DNA from: Hymenobacter negativus
Lineage (GTDB): Bacteria; Bacteroidota; Bacteroidia; Cytophagales; Hymenobacteraceae
Length of the DNA stretch: 64,000 nucleotides
Direction: 5' to 3'
Assembly (NCBI RefSeq): GCF_016056375.1
Contig: NZ_JAEDAE010000001.1
Span: 434,001 to 498,000 of the forward strand
This document shows, piece by piece, positions 25,877-34,319 of the stretch. The position numbers and the translations under genes were made by a program. Every line of letters begins with the position of its first letter. Within the stretch, counting starts at the first letter, position 1. Below the pieces are notes generated by a model, which worked only from the letters and a program-made list of their open reading frames with translations, was not told where the DNA came from and did no database searches.

Positions 25877-27226
25877 ATGACTTCCCGCCTGTTGCTCCTC
25901 GGGGCCGGCCGCTCGGCCTCGTCCCTCATCCAATACCTGCTGCGCCACGCGCCCACCGAAAACTGGTTCCTGACCGTGGCCGACGTGAACCCGGCGCACC
26001 TGGTACCGGTGCTGGCCGCCCACACCGAATACGCCCGGGCCGTGCCGTTTTCTACCGATAACGAAGCGCAACTGGATGAGCTGGTGAGCCAGGCTGATGC
26101 TGTTATTTCGATGCTGCCGGCCGCCCTGCACCCGGTAGTGGCGCGGGCCTGCGTGCGCCACGGCCGCCACCTGGCCACGGCCAGCTACGTGAGCCCCGAG
26201 ATTCGGGCGCTGCACGAGGACGCGGTGGCCGCGGGCGTGACCTTGCTCATGGAATGCGGGCTGGACCCGGGCCTCGACCATATGTCGGCCATGCGCGCCA
26301 TCGCGCACATCCGGGCGCGGGGCGGGGTTATTACCTCTTTCAAAAGCTACTGCGGCGGTCTGCTGGCCCCGGCGGCGGAAGGCGACAATCCGTGGAAATA
26401 TAAGTTCACTTGGAACCCGCGCAACGTGGTGCTGGCGGGCCAGAGCACGGCCAAATTCCTGGAAAATGGCTTGCCGCGCTTCATTCCGTATCAGCAGCTT
26501 TTTGCCCGCACCGAAACGCTGACGGTGCCCGAATACGGCGATTTTGAAGGCTACGCCAACCGGGATTCGTTGAGCTACCGCGCGCCGTATGGGCTGGAGA
26601 ATATTCCGACCATTTTGCGAGGTACGCTGCGGCGGCCGGGCTACTCTGCGGCTTGGCATGCGTTAGTGCGGCTGGGTTTGACGGATGATTCGGTGAACCT
26701 TGATAACCCCGAAACCATGACCTGGGCCGAACTGGTGGAAGCCTATTTGCCCACCTCGCTCATTCCCCATCTCGACCTGGCCCAGCGCACGGCCACCTAC
26801 CTGGGCCTGAACCCCACTGGCGAAGAAATGGACCGCCTGAATTGGCTGGGCCTGTTTTCGGACCGGCCCGTGGGCCACGCCTATGCCACGCCTGCCCAGC
26901 TGCTGGAACGCCTGCTGGCTGAAAAATGGCAGCTCCAACCCCACGACCACGACCTGATTGTGATGCAGCACCTCTTCGAGTTTGAGCTGCACGGCACCAC
27001 GCACCGCCTCACCTCGTCGCTGGCCGTGGAAGGCGACGACGCCACCCACACCGGCATGGCCAAAACCGTGGGCCTGCCGCTGGGAATGGCCGTGCGCCAC
27101 CTGCTGCGCGGCGAAGTGCCCCAGCGCGGGGTATTGATTCCAGTGAATGCCGACCTGTACGAGCCCATTCTGGACGAGCTGGCCACGGACTACGGCATCC
27201 ACTTCCATGAGGAGGAGGCACAATAG
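25877..27226 (+). CDS. Saccharopine dehydrogenase-family oxidoreductase
   Basis: A 449-residue NAD(P)-binding enzyme. It begins MTSRLLLLGAGRSASSLIQYLL with a Rossmann motif, continues ISMLPAALHPVVARACVRHGRHLATASYVS and LMECGLDPGLDHMSAMRAI, typical of the glutamate-forming saccharopine dehydrogenases of lysine metabolism. Nothing else of that pathway lies beside it; related enzymes act on other imino acids or carboxynorspermidine, so substrate is open. A 21-bp terminator hairpin follows. A CATCTTTG just before the ATG is a one-off match to the -7 box. Confidence 0.87.
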   Translation: MTSRLLLLGAGRSASSLIQYLLRHAPTENWFLTVADVNPAHLVPVLAAHTEYARAVPFSTDNEAQLDELVSQADAVISMLPAALHPVVARACVRHGRHLATASYVSPEIRALHEDAVAAGVTLLMECGLDPGLDHMSAMRAIAHIRARGGVITSFKSYCGGLLAPAAEGDNPWKYKFTWNPRNVVLAGQSTAKFLENGLPRFIPYQQLFARTETLTVPEYGDFEGYANRDSLSYRAPYGLENIPTILRGTLRRPGYSAAWHALVRLGLTDDSVNLDNPETMTWAELVEAYLPTSLIPHLDLAQRTATYLGLNPTGEEMDRLNWLGLFSDRPVGHAYATPAQLLERLLAEKWQLQPHDHDLIVMQHLFEFELHGTTHRLTSSLAVEGDDATHTGMAKTVGLPLGMAVRHLLRGEVPQRGVLIPVNADLYEPILDELATDYGIHFHEEEAQ

Positions 27227-27281
27227 CACTGCCACTGTCAGCTCAGCCCTTTAACTACCCAAACTGTCATCGTTACCAATT

Positions 27282-27328
27282 AAAACAGCCCTTCCGATGA
27301 CCAGTCAGGTCATCGGAAGGGCTGTTTT
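27282..27328. terminator. Perfect 21-bp terminator hairpin
   Basis: Arms 27282-27302 and 27308-27328 are exact reverse complements with a five-base loop, beginning AAAACAGCC and ending in four T. It lies between converging genes and can stop transcription from both. Confidence 0.85.
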
Positions 27329-27363
27329 GATAGCAACAAAATCGAAGGAAAAAGTAGCCGAAA

Positions 27364-30300
27364 CTATTCCACCACTAGGCGCTTCACCAGCGGGCCCTGG
27401 TCGGTGGCTAGCTGCACCAGGTAGAGGCCGGCCGGCAGGTGGGTCAGGTCAAGGGCCACTTGGGCATCGGCGCGGGCGGCGGGCACCATCATATGGCGTG
27501 CCACCTGCCCCACCGAGTTGAGCAGGGTTAGCTCGGCGGCTTGGTGGAGCAGGGCGGCGGGCACGGCCAGCGTGGCGGTGCGGTGGGCGGGGTTGGGAAA
27601 CAGGCCCACCAGGGCGGCCAGCGCGGCGGGCCGGGTGGCCAGGGCGGTGCTGGCCGTGGTGCACACCGGCGGCAGCGACGTAACCCCTCCAGCGCAGGTG
27701 CTGGCCACGCACACCTGGTAGCTAGTGTTGGGGGCCAGACCGGTGAGGGTGTAAGGCGAGCTCACGGCCGTGGCCGTAATGGGCGTGCCCCCGCCCGTCG
27801 GCGTGGCCGTGATGGTGGTACCAGTAGTGCTGGGCGTGCCCGCCGTGAAGGCTACCGTGAGGCCTGTGAGGGGCCCGGCCGTGCTGCGCGTCACGCTAAC
27901 GTTGGTGGGAGTGGGGCAGCCATTGGGCACCGTCGTCCCGATGGTGATGCGGAAGTCTGACGTTTGGCCCGTGGTAAAGGCCGTGCAGGCATCGGCCGCG
28001 CCCAGGCCGGCCCCGGCGGCCGTGGTGCGCAGCCGCAGGCGGGTAGCGCCCACTGTGGCTGAAGCCGGCACCGTGAACGATACCGTGGTGTTGCCGGTGA
28101 CGTTCTGGCCCACCAGCGTAAACTCGCCGGGCTCGAACACGGCGTTCAGGTTATAGTCAATCCAGAGCCCGATGTCGGCTGGCCCGCTGCCCGCGGTGGT
28201 TTGCAGCTGGTAGGTGGTGCCCGCCAGCAGCGTGGCCGTGCCGGAGCCGGAAGGGTCATATTCGACGTAGGCGGAGCCCGGTTGGCAGGCCGGGGCCACG
28301 CTGTTGAGCGTGGTGCCCGCAATGGCTGCGCTGGTCAGGCTGGGGGCAGGGCAGGTTGTGCTGGTAATGCCGTGACTGCCCACGCAGTAGCCGGAGTTAG
28401 GCTGCTGCACCGATATTTCATACGGCCACGCATAGGCCGTGGTCAGCTCTTGGCCAATGCGGATGTAGTAGGTCTGGCCGGGCGTCAAGTTGGTAAGGGG
28501 CAGCGTGAGGGTGGCGTTTTGGTTGCCGGCGGCATTGGCGAGGTGGCGCGTGCAGGCCAGCCGCGTGAAGCCGGCACAGGTGCCGGCAAAGGCATCAACC
28601 AGAATGCTGCCCCGGTCGTCGATGCCCACCACCACGTTGTGGGCCGGGCCGGTGGCCACGAAGCGGTACCACACGTCCTGATTGATGGGCACGGTGCAGG
28701 CGGCGGTGGGCACTGGGGGCGCGGGCACCGCCACGGTGCCGCCGTTGGAGTTGCCGCTCACGGGCAGCGGGCTGATGCCCGTGACCAGCAGGATGGCATT
28801 GGCGCAATCATCGTTGGCGGGGGCGCCCGGCGGCGTCACGAATCCTACCGTTGCAGGAGATGAGGCCGAGCCCGGCCCGCAGTTGGCCACCACGGTCGCG
28901 CTGCTGCTGCCGCTGGCAATAAGGCCGGTGAGCTGCACCGGCGACCCCGTCACGAGCAGCGTGTAGATGGATGTGTTGCCAATACCAATGTAGCTGCCAT
29001 ACGTCACCGTGTAGCTCACGGTCCCGGCCACGGGCGTAAAGCTCAGGGTGGCCGTGGTGGCGGTGAGGTTGCTGATGACGAGGCCGGTGGGTGCGGCACA
29101 GCCGGCCGGGGCTGTCAGGGTCACGGTGTAGTCCTCGGTTTCGCCGCCGATGAGGCTGGTGCAGGCCGCCCCGGTGCCCAGCCCCGAAAAGCTTGACGCC
29201 AGCGAGCGCACCCGCAGCCCCGTGGGCCCGGCCAGGGCCGTTTGGGGGATGGTGAAGGAAACTGTCCGGGTAATATTGGCGCTGGTCACGCTGGCGGGCA
29301 TAATGCTCTCGCTGGCCTCAAACACACCGTTTTGGTTGAAGTCGAGCCAGGCCGCCACATTGTCGGTTGCACTAACATTTGCCGTCTTCACGCTGAGCGA
29401 ATACGAGGTGCCCGGTTGCAGCGTGGCCGTGGTGGGGCTGGCGGCCGGGAAGTTGGTGTAGCCCCCCGTAGTGCAGGCCGGCGACTGGGAGGTGTTGGTA
29501 AGCGTGGTGCCCGCAATGCTTACATCGGTAATGTTAGAGAAGCCGCAGCTGCCGCCGAGCCCGGTGCTGCAATAGCGCGTGGGCGTGCTGATGCTGCGCG
29601 TGACCGCCGGGGCCGTCTGGCCGCTGGCGGCGCAGGGAGCCGTCACGCGCACGGTGTAGGTGGTGCCCTGGGTCAGCCCGCTCAGCTGAATGGGCGAGGC
29701 CGCGGCCGTGGTGGTCTGGCTAAAGCCGTTGGGGCCGGTCACGAGCACCGCCACGGGCCAGGTGTTGTTGGCCCCGAGCGTGAGCGGAATAGTGGCCGTG
29801 GTGGTCGAGGCATACGTGGGCGTGCCGAGGGTGGGCGCGCCGCAGGTGGGCAGGCCCGGCCCATCGGCCACGCAGATGGTGAATGCCCCGGTGAGGTCAG
29901 CATCGGTGAAGCCCGCTACCCGCAGGTAGTAGGTGGTGTTGGGTATGAGCACACCCGTGGTCAGGCGCTGAGCGGCCGTGTTGGGGGCGCCGCTGCTCAG
30001 TGGGTTCGGGCTGAAATCAATAAGGGAAAACGGCCCAGTGCAGCCGCTGGCAGCGGCAAACAGTTGAATGAAGCCGGCCGGGTTGCCCGTCACCGTCACG
30101 GTGGCTCCAAAGCTGGCCGGCCCGCTGGCTGCCGTCGTGAACTTAAACCACACGTCTTTGGGGCTGCCGGTATTGGTGTAGCCGTTTGGCACGGTGGTAG
30201 TGGCGCCCTGGTTGGTAGCCGTGGTGGCCGCCGCGCAAAGGCTGCCTTGCGGGGTGAGGACAGTTGCGCCGCAGGGGTCGTCGTTGGCAGGGGCCTGCGC

Positions 30301-30390
30301 CCGGGCCGTCAGGCTGCCAAGCCCCATCAGGCACAGCATTAAAACGGACCGCGCACACTGAAGCGCTGTAGGGGTAGGGTTTTTTATCAT
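27364..30390 (-). CDS. T9SS-exported multidomain protein with GEVED and fibronectin-like domains
   Basis: A 1008-residue exported protein. Signal peptide 1-32 (GSLTARAQ); pre-peptidase-like sandwich (about 35-175, NDDPCGATVLT, PKDVWFKF); fibronectin III (about 180-270); a GEVED domain (about 290-425, with AWLDFNQNGVFEASE and GETEDYTVTL); a second fibronectin III; a second pre-peptidase-like domain (NDDCANAILL, INQDVWYRF); a second GEVED (GLWIDYNLNAVFEPGEF); a last fibronectin III; and a T9SS tail (VGLFPNPAHRTATL to LVKRLVVE). No catalytic domain is seen, so it is probably an adhesin or matrix protein. The DUF-free mosaic resembles other gliding Bacteroidota surface proteins. Confidence 0.9.
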   Translation of the reverse strand: MIKNPTPTALQCARSVLMLCLMGLGSLTARAQAPANDDPCGATVLTPQGSLCAAATTATNQGATTTVPNGYTNTGSPKDVWFKFTTAASGPASFGATVTVTGNPAGFIQLFAAASGCTGPFSLIDFSPNPLSSGAPNTAAQRLTTGVLIPNTTYYLRVAGFTDADLTGAFTICVADGPGLPTCGAPTLGTPTYASTTTATIPLTLGANNTWPVAVLVTGPNGFSQTTTAAASPIQLSGLTQGTTYTVRVTAPCAASGQTAPAVTRSISTPTRYCSTGLGGSCGFSNITDVSIAGTTLTNTSQSPACTTGGYTNFPAASPTTATLQPGTSYSLSVKTANVSATDNVAAWLDFNQNGVFEASESIMPASVTSANITRTVSFTIPQTALAGPTGLRVRSLASSFSGLGTGAACTSLIGGETEDYTVTLTAPAGCAAPTGLVISNLTATTATLSFTPVAGTVSYTVTYGSYIGIGNTSIYTLLVTGSPVQLTGLIASGSSSATVVANCGPGSASSPATVGFVTPPGAPANDDCANAILLVTGISPLPVSGNSNGGTVAVPAPPVPTAACTVPINQDVWYRFVATGPAHNVVVGIDDRGSILVDAFAGTCAGFTRLACTRHLANAAGNQNATLTLPLTNLTPGQTYYIRIGQELTTAYAWPYEISVQQPNSGYCVGSHGITSTTCPAPSLTSAAIAGTTLNSVAPACQPGSAYVEYDPSGSGTATLLAGTTYQLQTTAGSGPADIGLWIDYNLNAVFEPGEFTLVGQNVTGNTTVSFTVPASATVGATRLRLRTTAAGAGLGAADACTAFTTGQTSDFRITIGTTVPNGCPTPTNVSVTRSTAGPLTGLTVAFTAGTPSTTGTTITATPTGGGTPITATAVSSPYTLTGLAPNTSYQVCVASTCAGGVTSLPPVCTTASTALATRPAALAALVGLFPNPAHRTATLAVPAALLHQAAELTLLNSVGQVARHMMVPAARADAQVALDLTHLPAGLYLVQLATDQGPLVKRLVVE

Positions 30391-30626
30391 AAGTACCGGC
30401 TGAAAGTGGAAATCGGCAGCTAGATACGGAGTTTTGAGTAGAAAATAATACCGGGCAGCGTACTAATCGGCTGCCGGATAGGGTGATTGCCAGATTGATA
30501 GCCGGGGGTCGGCTGCCAGTTACGCTGAGGAACTGGCGACGGCAACGGTTTAAGCATTCCGTACCTACGCCGCCGCCCGGGCCTGGCGCTGCAATAGCTG
30601 ACGCCCGGCGGGCGTTACTTTGGCGC

Positions 30627-31595
30627 ATGATGCAACTTCGGGCCTATTCACGGTTGCGCGTCCGTCTACTGGGCCGGCTGCTGCGCGAAATTGGGGCGTT
30701 GCGGCTGGCGTTGCTGGCCCCGGTGCTGCTGACGGCCGGAGGCCGGGCGCTGGTGCTGGCGGCCCCGCATCCGCAGGGCCAATGGGCCATACCATTTCTG
30801 ACGTTCCTGACGCTGGCAGCGGCCCACCGGCAGCGGGCCGACTTACGCTTTCTGTTCATCAGCGCGCCGTACTTTCGACGCTGGCTGGCCGTGGAGTACC
30901 TGTTGCTGGCGCTACCGCTAGCAGCGGTGCTGGCCGTTTTCAAAGACTGGGGCGCAGCCCTGCTGACGCTGGTGCTGCCCGCTACGGCGGCCTTGCTGCC
31001 CGCAGCCCGCGACAGCCGCGGTACACAACACCGCGCCCGCAGCCTGTTTCGCAGCGAGGCCTTTGAGTGGGTGAGCGGGCTGCGCGGCGGCGGGCTCTGG
31101 GCCTGGCCGGTGCTGCTGGCCGGGGCCGTGTGGCAGCACGGCTCGCCGCTGGGGCCGGGCGTGGCGCTGGTGGCATGGCTGCTGGTGCTGCTGGCCTGCT
31201 ACGGCACGCCCGAGCCGGTGACCATGTTGGTGCTGGCGGCGCGCGCACCGGGGCAGTTTCTGCGGCGGCGGCTGGGGCTGGGCGTGAGCTATGCTGCGCT
31301 CACGGCGTCCCCATTTTTCTGGCTCCTGGCGACGGGGCCGGCGGGCGTGGGCGGCGCAGTGGCGGTGGCCGCGTTCTGGCTGGGGCTGGTGGCCCTGCTC
31401 ATGCTCACCAAATACGCATTTTACCCCAACGCCTCGCACATTCGCACCACGCAGGCGCTGGTAGTGGGCGTGGCGCTTACCTTATTTGCTCATCCGGTGT
31501 ACCCGGTACTGCTGCTGGTGGCGGTTGGCGGCCTCATCTGGCAAAGCCGGCGGCGGTTGCGCGCTGTGCTAGGACAAACCGAAAACCATGCTTGA
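30627..31595 (+). CDS. Polytopic membrane protein, probable ABC exporter permease
   Basis: A 322-residue protein with around eight hydrophobic segments (for example LRLALLAPVLLTAGGRALVLA, LLLALPLAAVLAVF, VALVAWLLVLLAC, VALTLFAHPVYPVLLLVAVGG). It has no recognisable catalytic motif. Its stop overlaps the start of an ABC ATPase by eight bases, so it is almost certainly the membrane half of that transporter. Two ATG codons are adjacent at 30627 and 30630. The open frame upstream to 30483 is not used because it lacks coding character. Substrate unknown. Confidence 0.78.
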   Translation: MMQLRAYSRLRVRLLGRLLREIGALRLALLAPVLLTAGGRALVLAAPHPQGQWAIPFLTFLTLAAAHRQRADLRFLFISAPYFRRWLAVEYLLLALPLAAVLAVFKDWGAALLTLVLPATAALLPAARDSRGTQHRARSLFRSEAFEWVSGLRGGGLWAWPVLLAGAVWQHGSPLGPGVALVAWLLVLLACYGTPEPVTMLVLAARAPGQFLRRRLGLGVSYAALTASPFFWLLATGPAGVGGAVAVAAFWLGLVALLMLTKYAFYPNASHIRTTQALVVGVALTLFAHPVYPVLLLVAVGGLIWQSRRRLRAVLGQTENHA

Positions 31596-32280
31596 AATCA
31601 AGAACCTGCGCAAAGCCTACGGCTCACACGTCGTGCTGCACGACCTCAGCCTGAGCTTGCTGCCCGGCACCATCCACGGCCTAGTGGGAGCCAATGGCGC
31701 GGGGAAAACCACGCTCATCAACTGCCTTTACGGGCTGGAAAATGACTTCGCCGGCACCGTTCATAATACGGTGGGCCCGGCGGTGCGGGAGCAATGCGGC
31801 CTGCTGCCCTACGAGCCCTATTTCTACCCGCGCCTCACGGGGCGCGAGTACCTGGAGTTTTGCCTGCAGGCGCGGGGCCGGCCGGTGGTTGATTTCACCG
31901 GCTGGAATCAACTATTGGAATTACCCCTCGACCAGTATGCCGATGAGTACTCGGCTGGCATGCGCAAGAAGCTGGCCCTGCTCGCGCTGCTAGTGCAGCA
32001 GTTCGACTACCTGATTCTCGATGAGCCCTTCAATGGCCTGGACCTCGAAGCCAACCTGCTGCTGAAGGCCATTCTGAAGCGCCTGCGCGACCGGGGCACG
32101 GGCATTCTGCTCACCTCGCACATCCTGGGTGCCCTCACCGAAACCTGCGATGAAATCTCGGTGCTGGTGGATGGGCGCGTGCAGCGCCACTATGCGGCCA
32201 GTGAGTTTGGTTCACTGGAAAATGATTTGCTCGACAGCCTGCACCGCGAAAAGCTGGGCCTGCTCGCCGGGCTGACATAG
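31588..32280 (+). CDS. ABC transporter ATP-binding protein
   Basis: A 230-residue nucleotide-binding subunit. Walker A VGANGAGKTTLINC, a signature motif in the variant form YSAGMRKKLALL, Walker B YLILDEPFNGLD, and a switch histidine in LTSHI. The Q-loop is not the standard glutamine pattern (CGLLPYEPYFYPRLTGREYL). It resembles the ATPases of ABC-2 type exporters. It overlaps the preceding membrane protein by eight bases, forming a two-gene operon; a short palindrome follows at 32288-32316. Confidence 0.92.
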   Translation: MLEIKNLRKAYGSHVVLHDLSLSLLPGTIHGLVGANGAGKTTLINCLYGLENDFAGTVHNTVGPAVREQCGLLPYEPYFYPRLTGREYLEFCLQARGRPVVDFTGWNQLLELPLDQYADEYSAGMRKKLALLALLVQQFDYLILDEPFNGLDLEANLLLKAILKRLRDRGTGILLTSHILGALTETCDEISVLVDGRVQRHYAASEFGSLENDLLDSLHREKLGLLAGLT

Positions 32281-32287
32281 CGGGTTG

Positions 32288-32316
32288 TAGCGCGGATTCT
32301 GCGAGTCCGCGCTACA
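32288..32316. repeat. Small inverted repeat between converging genes
   Basis: TGTAGCGCGGA pairs with TCCGCGCTACA across about seven bases. No T tract; possibly a degenerate dispersed palindrome, or a weak terminator. Confidence 0.5.
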
Positions 32317-33037
32317 GTGCCAGGTAAAACCCCGCCAGCAGTGCCCGAAACGCCGCCGAATATTCCGCGTCATTTTCTGCCGTGCGAATAATCAGCTCCT
32401 TTTCCCGCACCGTTGCTGCCGCGCGTCGAAAGCCGGTGATGTGCCGCAACGGCTTACTGCCGGGCCGGTGGCGCACCACCAGCCGCGTAGCCGGGTGCAG
32501 GCCAACGGCGGCCGCCTCCTGCTCAAAAGCCCGCATCTCGGGCGGCGGCAGTAGCACGGTGAGCAAGCCCGATGGCAGCAGAAACTCCGCCGCAAAAGCT
32601 GCTAAGGCTTCGAAAGACAGCGACGCGGCATCTTCGTGCCGGGCGGTGCTCCGCGCCGTATCCGGTGAGCGCAGCGACTGCCGAAAAAACGGCGGATTGC
32701 AGATGATGTGGCTAAAAGGCGCGGGGTGTGTAGTCTCAAACTTCGCCAAACTCAGCGCCCGCACCCGAATGCGCCCTGCCCACGGGCTGGCTGCCGCATT
32801 TGCTGTTGCCTGAATAGCTGCGGCAGCATCAATTTCCACCGCTTCAATTTCGACAGTGGGGTGGCGCTGAGCGGCCATGAGGGCCAGCAGGCCGGTACCG
32901 GTGCCAATATCCAGCAAGCGGGTGGCGTGGGTGAGGTCGGCGGCCGCGCCCAGCAGGCAGGCATCGGTGCTCACCTTCATGGCGCAAGCAGCTTGCTCGA
33001 TGCGGAACTGCTGGAACTGGAAGTAGTCGTTGGACAT
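32312..33037 (-). CDS. trmN6: tRNA1(Val) (adenine(37)-N6)-methyltransferase
   Basis: A 241-residue SAM-dependent methyltransferase of the YfiC/TrmN6 family. It starts MSNDYFQFQQFRIEQAACAMKVSTDACLLGA, matching the family N-terminus that positions the adenine, then has DIGTGTGLLALM for SAM binding and the catalytic NPPFF (N6-adenine type). The start at 33037 is chosen for this N-terminus; the upstream open frame would overlap rnhA. It follows rnhA by seven bases on the same strand and is likely co-transcribed. Confidence 0.92.
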   Translation of the reverse strand: MSNDYFQFQQFRIEQAACAMKVSTDACLLGAAADLTHATRLLDIGTGTGLLALMAAQRHPTVEIEAVEIDAAAAIQATANAAASPWAGRIRVRALSLAKFETTHPAPFSHIICNPPFFRQSLRSPDTARSTARHEDAASLSFEALAAFAAEFLLPSGLLTVLLPPPEMRAFEQEAAAVGLHPATRLVVRHRPGSKPLRHITGFRRAAATVREKELIIRTAENDAEYSAAFRALLAGFYLAL

Positions 33038-33044
33038 GAAACGG

Positions 33045-33518
33045 CTACAGCAGCGACTTGGTGGCTTCGATAGCCTCGTAGCCCTCATCTACCAGCAGGC
33101 CTTTGCCCAGGGCGCTTTGCACGGCCAGCACGTCGCAGCGCTCGTTTTCGGCGTGGCCGGCGTGGCCTTTTATCCAGTGGAAGCTGACTTTGCGCTGCTT
33201 GTAGACGCGCAGGAAGCGCCGCCACAAGTCCTCGTTGGCTTTTTTGCCGAAGTCAGGCTTCTTTTCCCAACCGAAAACCCACTTTTTCTCCACGGCATCG
33301 ACCACGTACTTGGAGTCGGACACGACGCGGATGGGCAGGTCGGGGCGGGTCACGGCTTCGAGGCCGACTATTACGGCCAGCAGCTCCATGCGGTTGTTGG
33401 TGGTGCGGCGGAAGCCCTGGGTAAGTTCCTTCTCGTGAGGGCCATAGCGCAGAATGGCGCCGTAGCCGCCGGGACCGGGATTGCCACGGGCCGAGCCGTC
33501 GGTGAACAGGTGAATCAT
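33045..33518 (-). CDS. rnhA: Ribonuclease HI
   Basis: A 157-residue endonuclease that removes RNA from RNA-DNA hybrids. The four catalytic acids are visible: D in LFTDGSARGNPGPGG, E in TTNNRMELLAV, D in VVSDSKYVVDAV and D in NERCDVLA. The HWIKGHAGHAENE handle region is intact. Normal length. It precedes trmN6 by seven bases. Confidence 0.96.
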   Translation of the reverse strand: MIHLFTDGSARGNPGPGGYGAILRYGPHEKELTQGFRRTTNNRMELLAVIVGLEAVTRPDLPIRVVSDSKYVVDAVEKKWVFGWEKKPDFGKKANEDLWRRFLRVYKQRKVSFHWIKGHAGHAENERCDVLAVQSALGKGLLVDEGYEAIEATKSLL

Positions 33519-33621
33519 ATTAGGGACTTGGGGACCTGGGGTCTTGGGGACTTGGTTTTCTCAGCAATGTTTCATTGACCATCACCAAGTCCCTAAGTCC
33601 CCAAAACACTAAGTCCCTACA
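33519..33621. repeat. Intergenic block of repeated GGGACTTGGGG words
   Basis: The left part carries repeated GGGACTTGGGGA/CCTGGGGTC words and the right part the complementary CCAAGTCCCTAAGTCCCC words, so it can fold on itself. It separates marC from rnhA. The same word family fills 58490-58642. Confidence 0.65.
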
Positions 33622-34182
33622 TTAAAAATTGGCTTTGAACAGCTTGATGGCAATGGCCAGCAGAATCACGCCAAACACGCGGCGCAGGATGTCTTCGCCG
33701 GCTTTGCCGAGCTGGCGCTCAATCCAAGCGCTGGTTTTGAGCACGACGTACACAAACACGAGGTTGAGCAGGATGCCGACCAAGATGTTGGGCAGCGAGT
33801 AGGCGGCGCGCAGCGAGAGCAGCGTGGTCATGGTGCCGGCCCCGGTGATGAGCGGAAACGCCAGCGGCACAATGGAGCCCGTGCTGGCCGTGAGGTCGGA
33901 GTGAAAAAGCTGGATGCCGAGTATCATTTCCAGCCCGATAAGGAAGATGATGACCGCGCCGGCCAGTGCGAAACTCTCATTATCGACCCCAAACAGCCGC
34001 AGGATGCTCTGGCCCAGAAACAGGAACGCCACCATGAGGCAGCCCGCCACGAAGGTGGCCAGCTCGGCCTTAATCTGCCCCTCGCGCTGCCGAATCTGGA
34101 TGATAATCGGGATGGAGCCCACGATGTCAATCACCGCGAACAGCGTGAGCGTGACGGAGAAGATTTGCTGGAGGGAGAACAT
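33622..34182 (-). CDS. MarC family integral membrane protein
   Basis: A 186-residue polytopic protein with about six membrane helices (SVTLTLFAVIDIVGSIPIII, ELATFVAGCLMVAFLFLGQSIL, ALAGAVIIFLIGLEMILGI). The motif FAVIDIVGSIP is the MarC signature. Function of the family is poorly known; an old link to multiple antibiotic resistance was not confirmed. The internal ATG at 34182 (MFSLQQIF) is preferred over 34200 because the region upstream belongs to a dispersed palindrome. Confidence 0.9.
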   Translation of the reverse strand: MFSLQQIFSVTLTLFAVIDIVGSIPIIIQIRQREGQIKAELATFVAGCLMVAFLFLGQSILRLFGVDNESFALAGAVIIFLIGLEMILGIQLFHSDLTASTGSIVPLAFPLITGAGTMTTLLSLRAAYSLPNILVGILLNLVFVYVVLKTSAWIERQLGKAGEDILRRVFGVILLAIAIKLFKANF

Positions 34183-34192
34183 GGGTAGGGCG

Positions 34193-34296
34193 TTTGTCAT
34201 CCTGAGCGCAGCGAAGGACCTTATCGCCGGTGGATGTTTTGTAGTATGTCAAACGGCGCAAACGCGACAAGGTCCTTCGCTGCGCTCAGGATGACA
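34193..34296. repeat. REP-like palindrome, TCATCCTGAGCG family, copy 2
   Basis: Arms about 34193-34227 and 34264-34296 share TCATCCTGAGCGCAGCGAAG. It lies between the marC start and the 3' end of the aminotransferase gene. Spacer about 40 bases. Confidence 0.85.
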
Positions 34297-34319
34297 GCCG
34301 TTGTGTATGCCAATGAACA

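Noticed and set aside
29242-30342. A 366-residue plus-strand ORF antisense to the 1008-residue T9SS gene
   Set aside because: Gly/Arg-rich shadow of the minus-strand gene with no recognisable motif.
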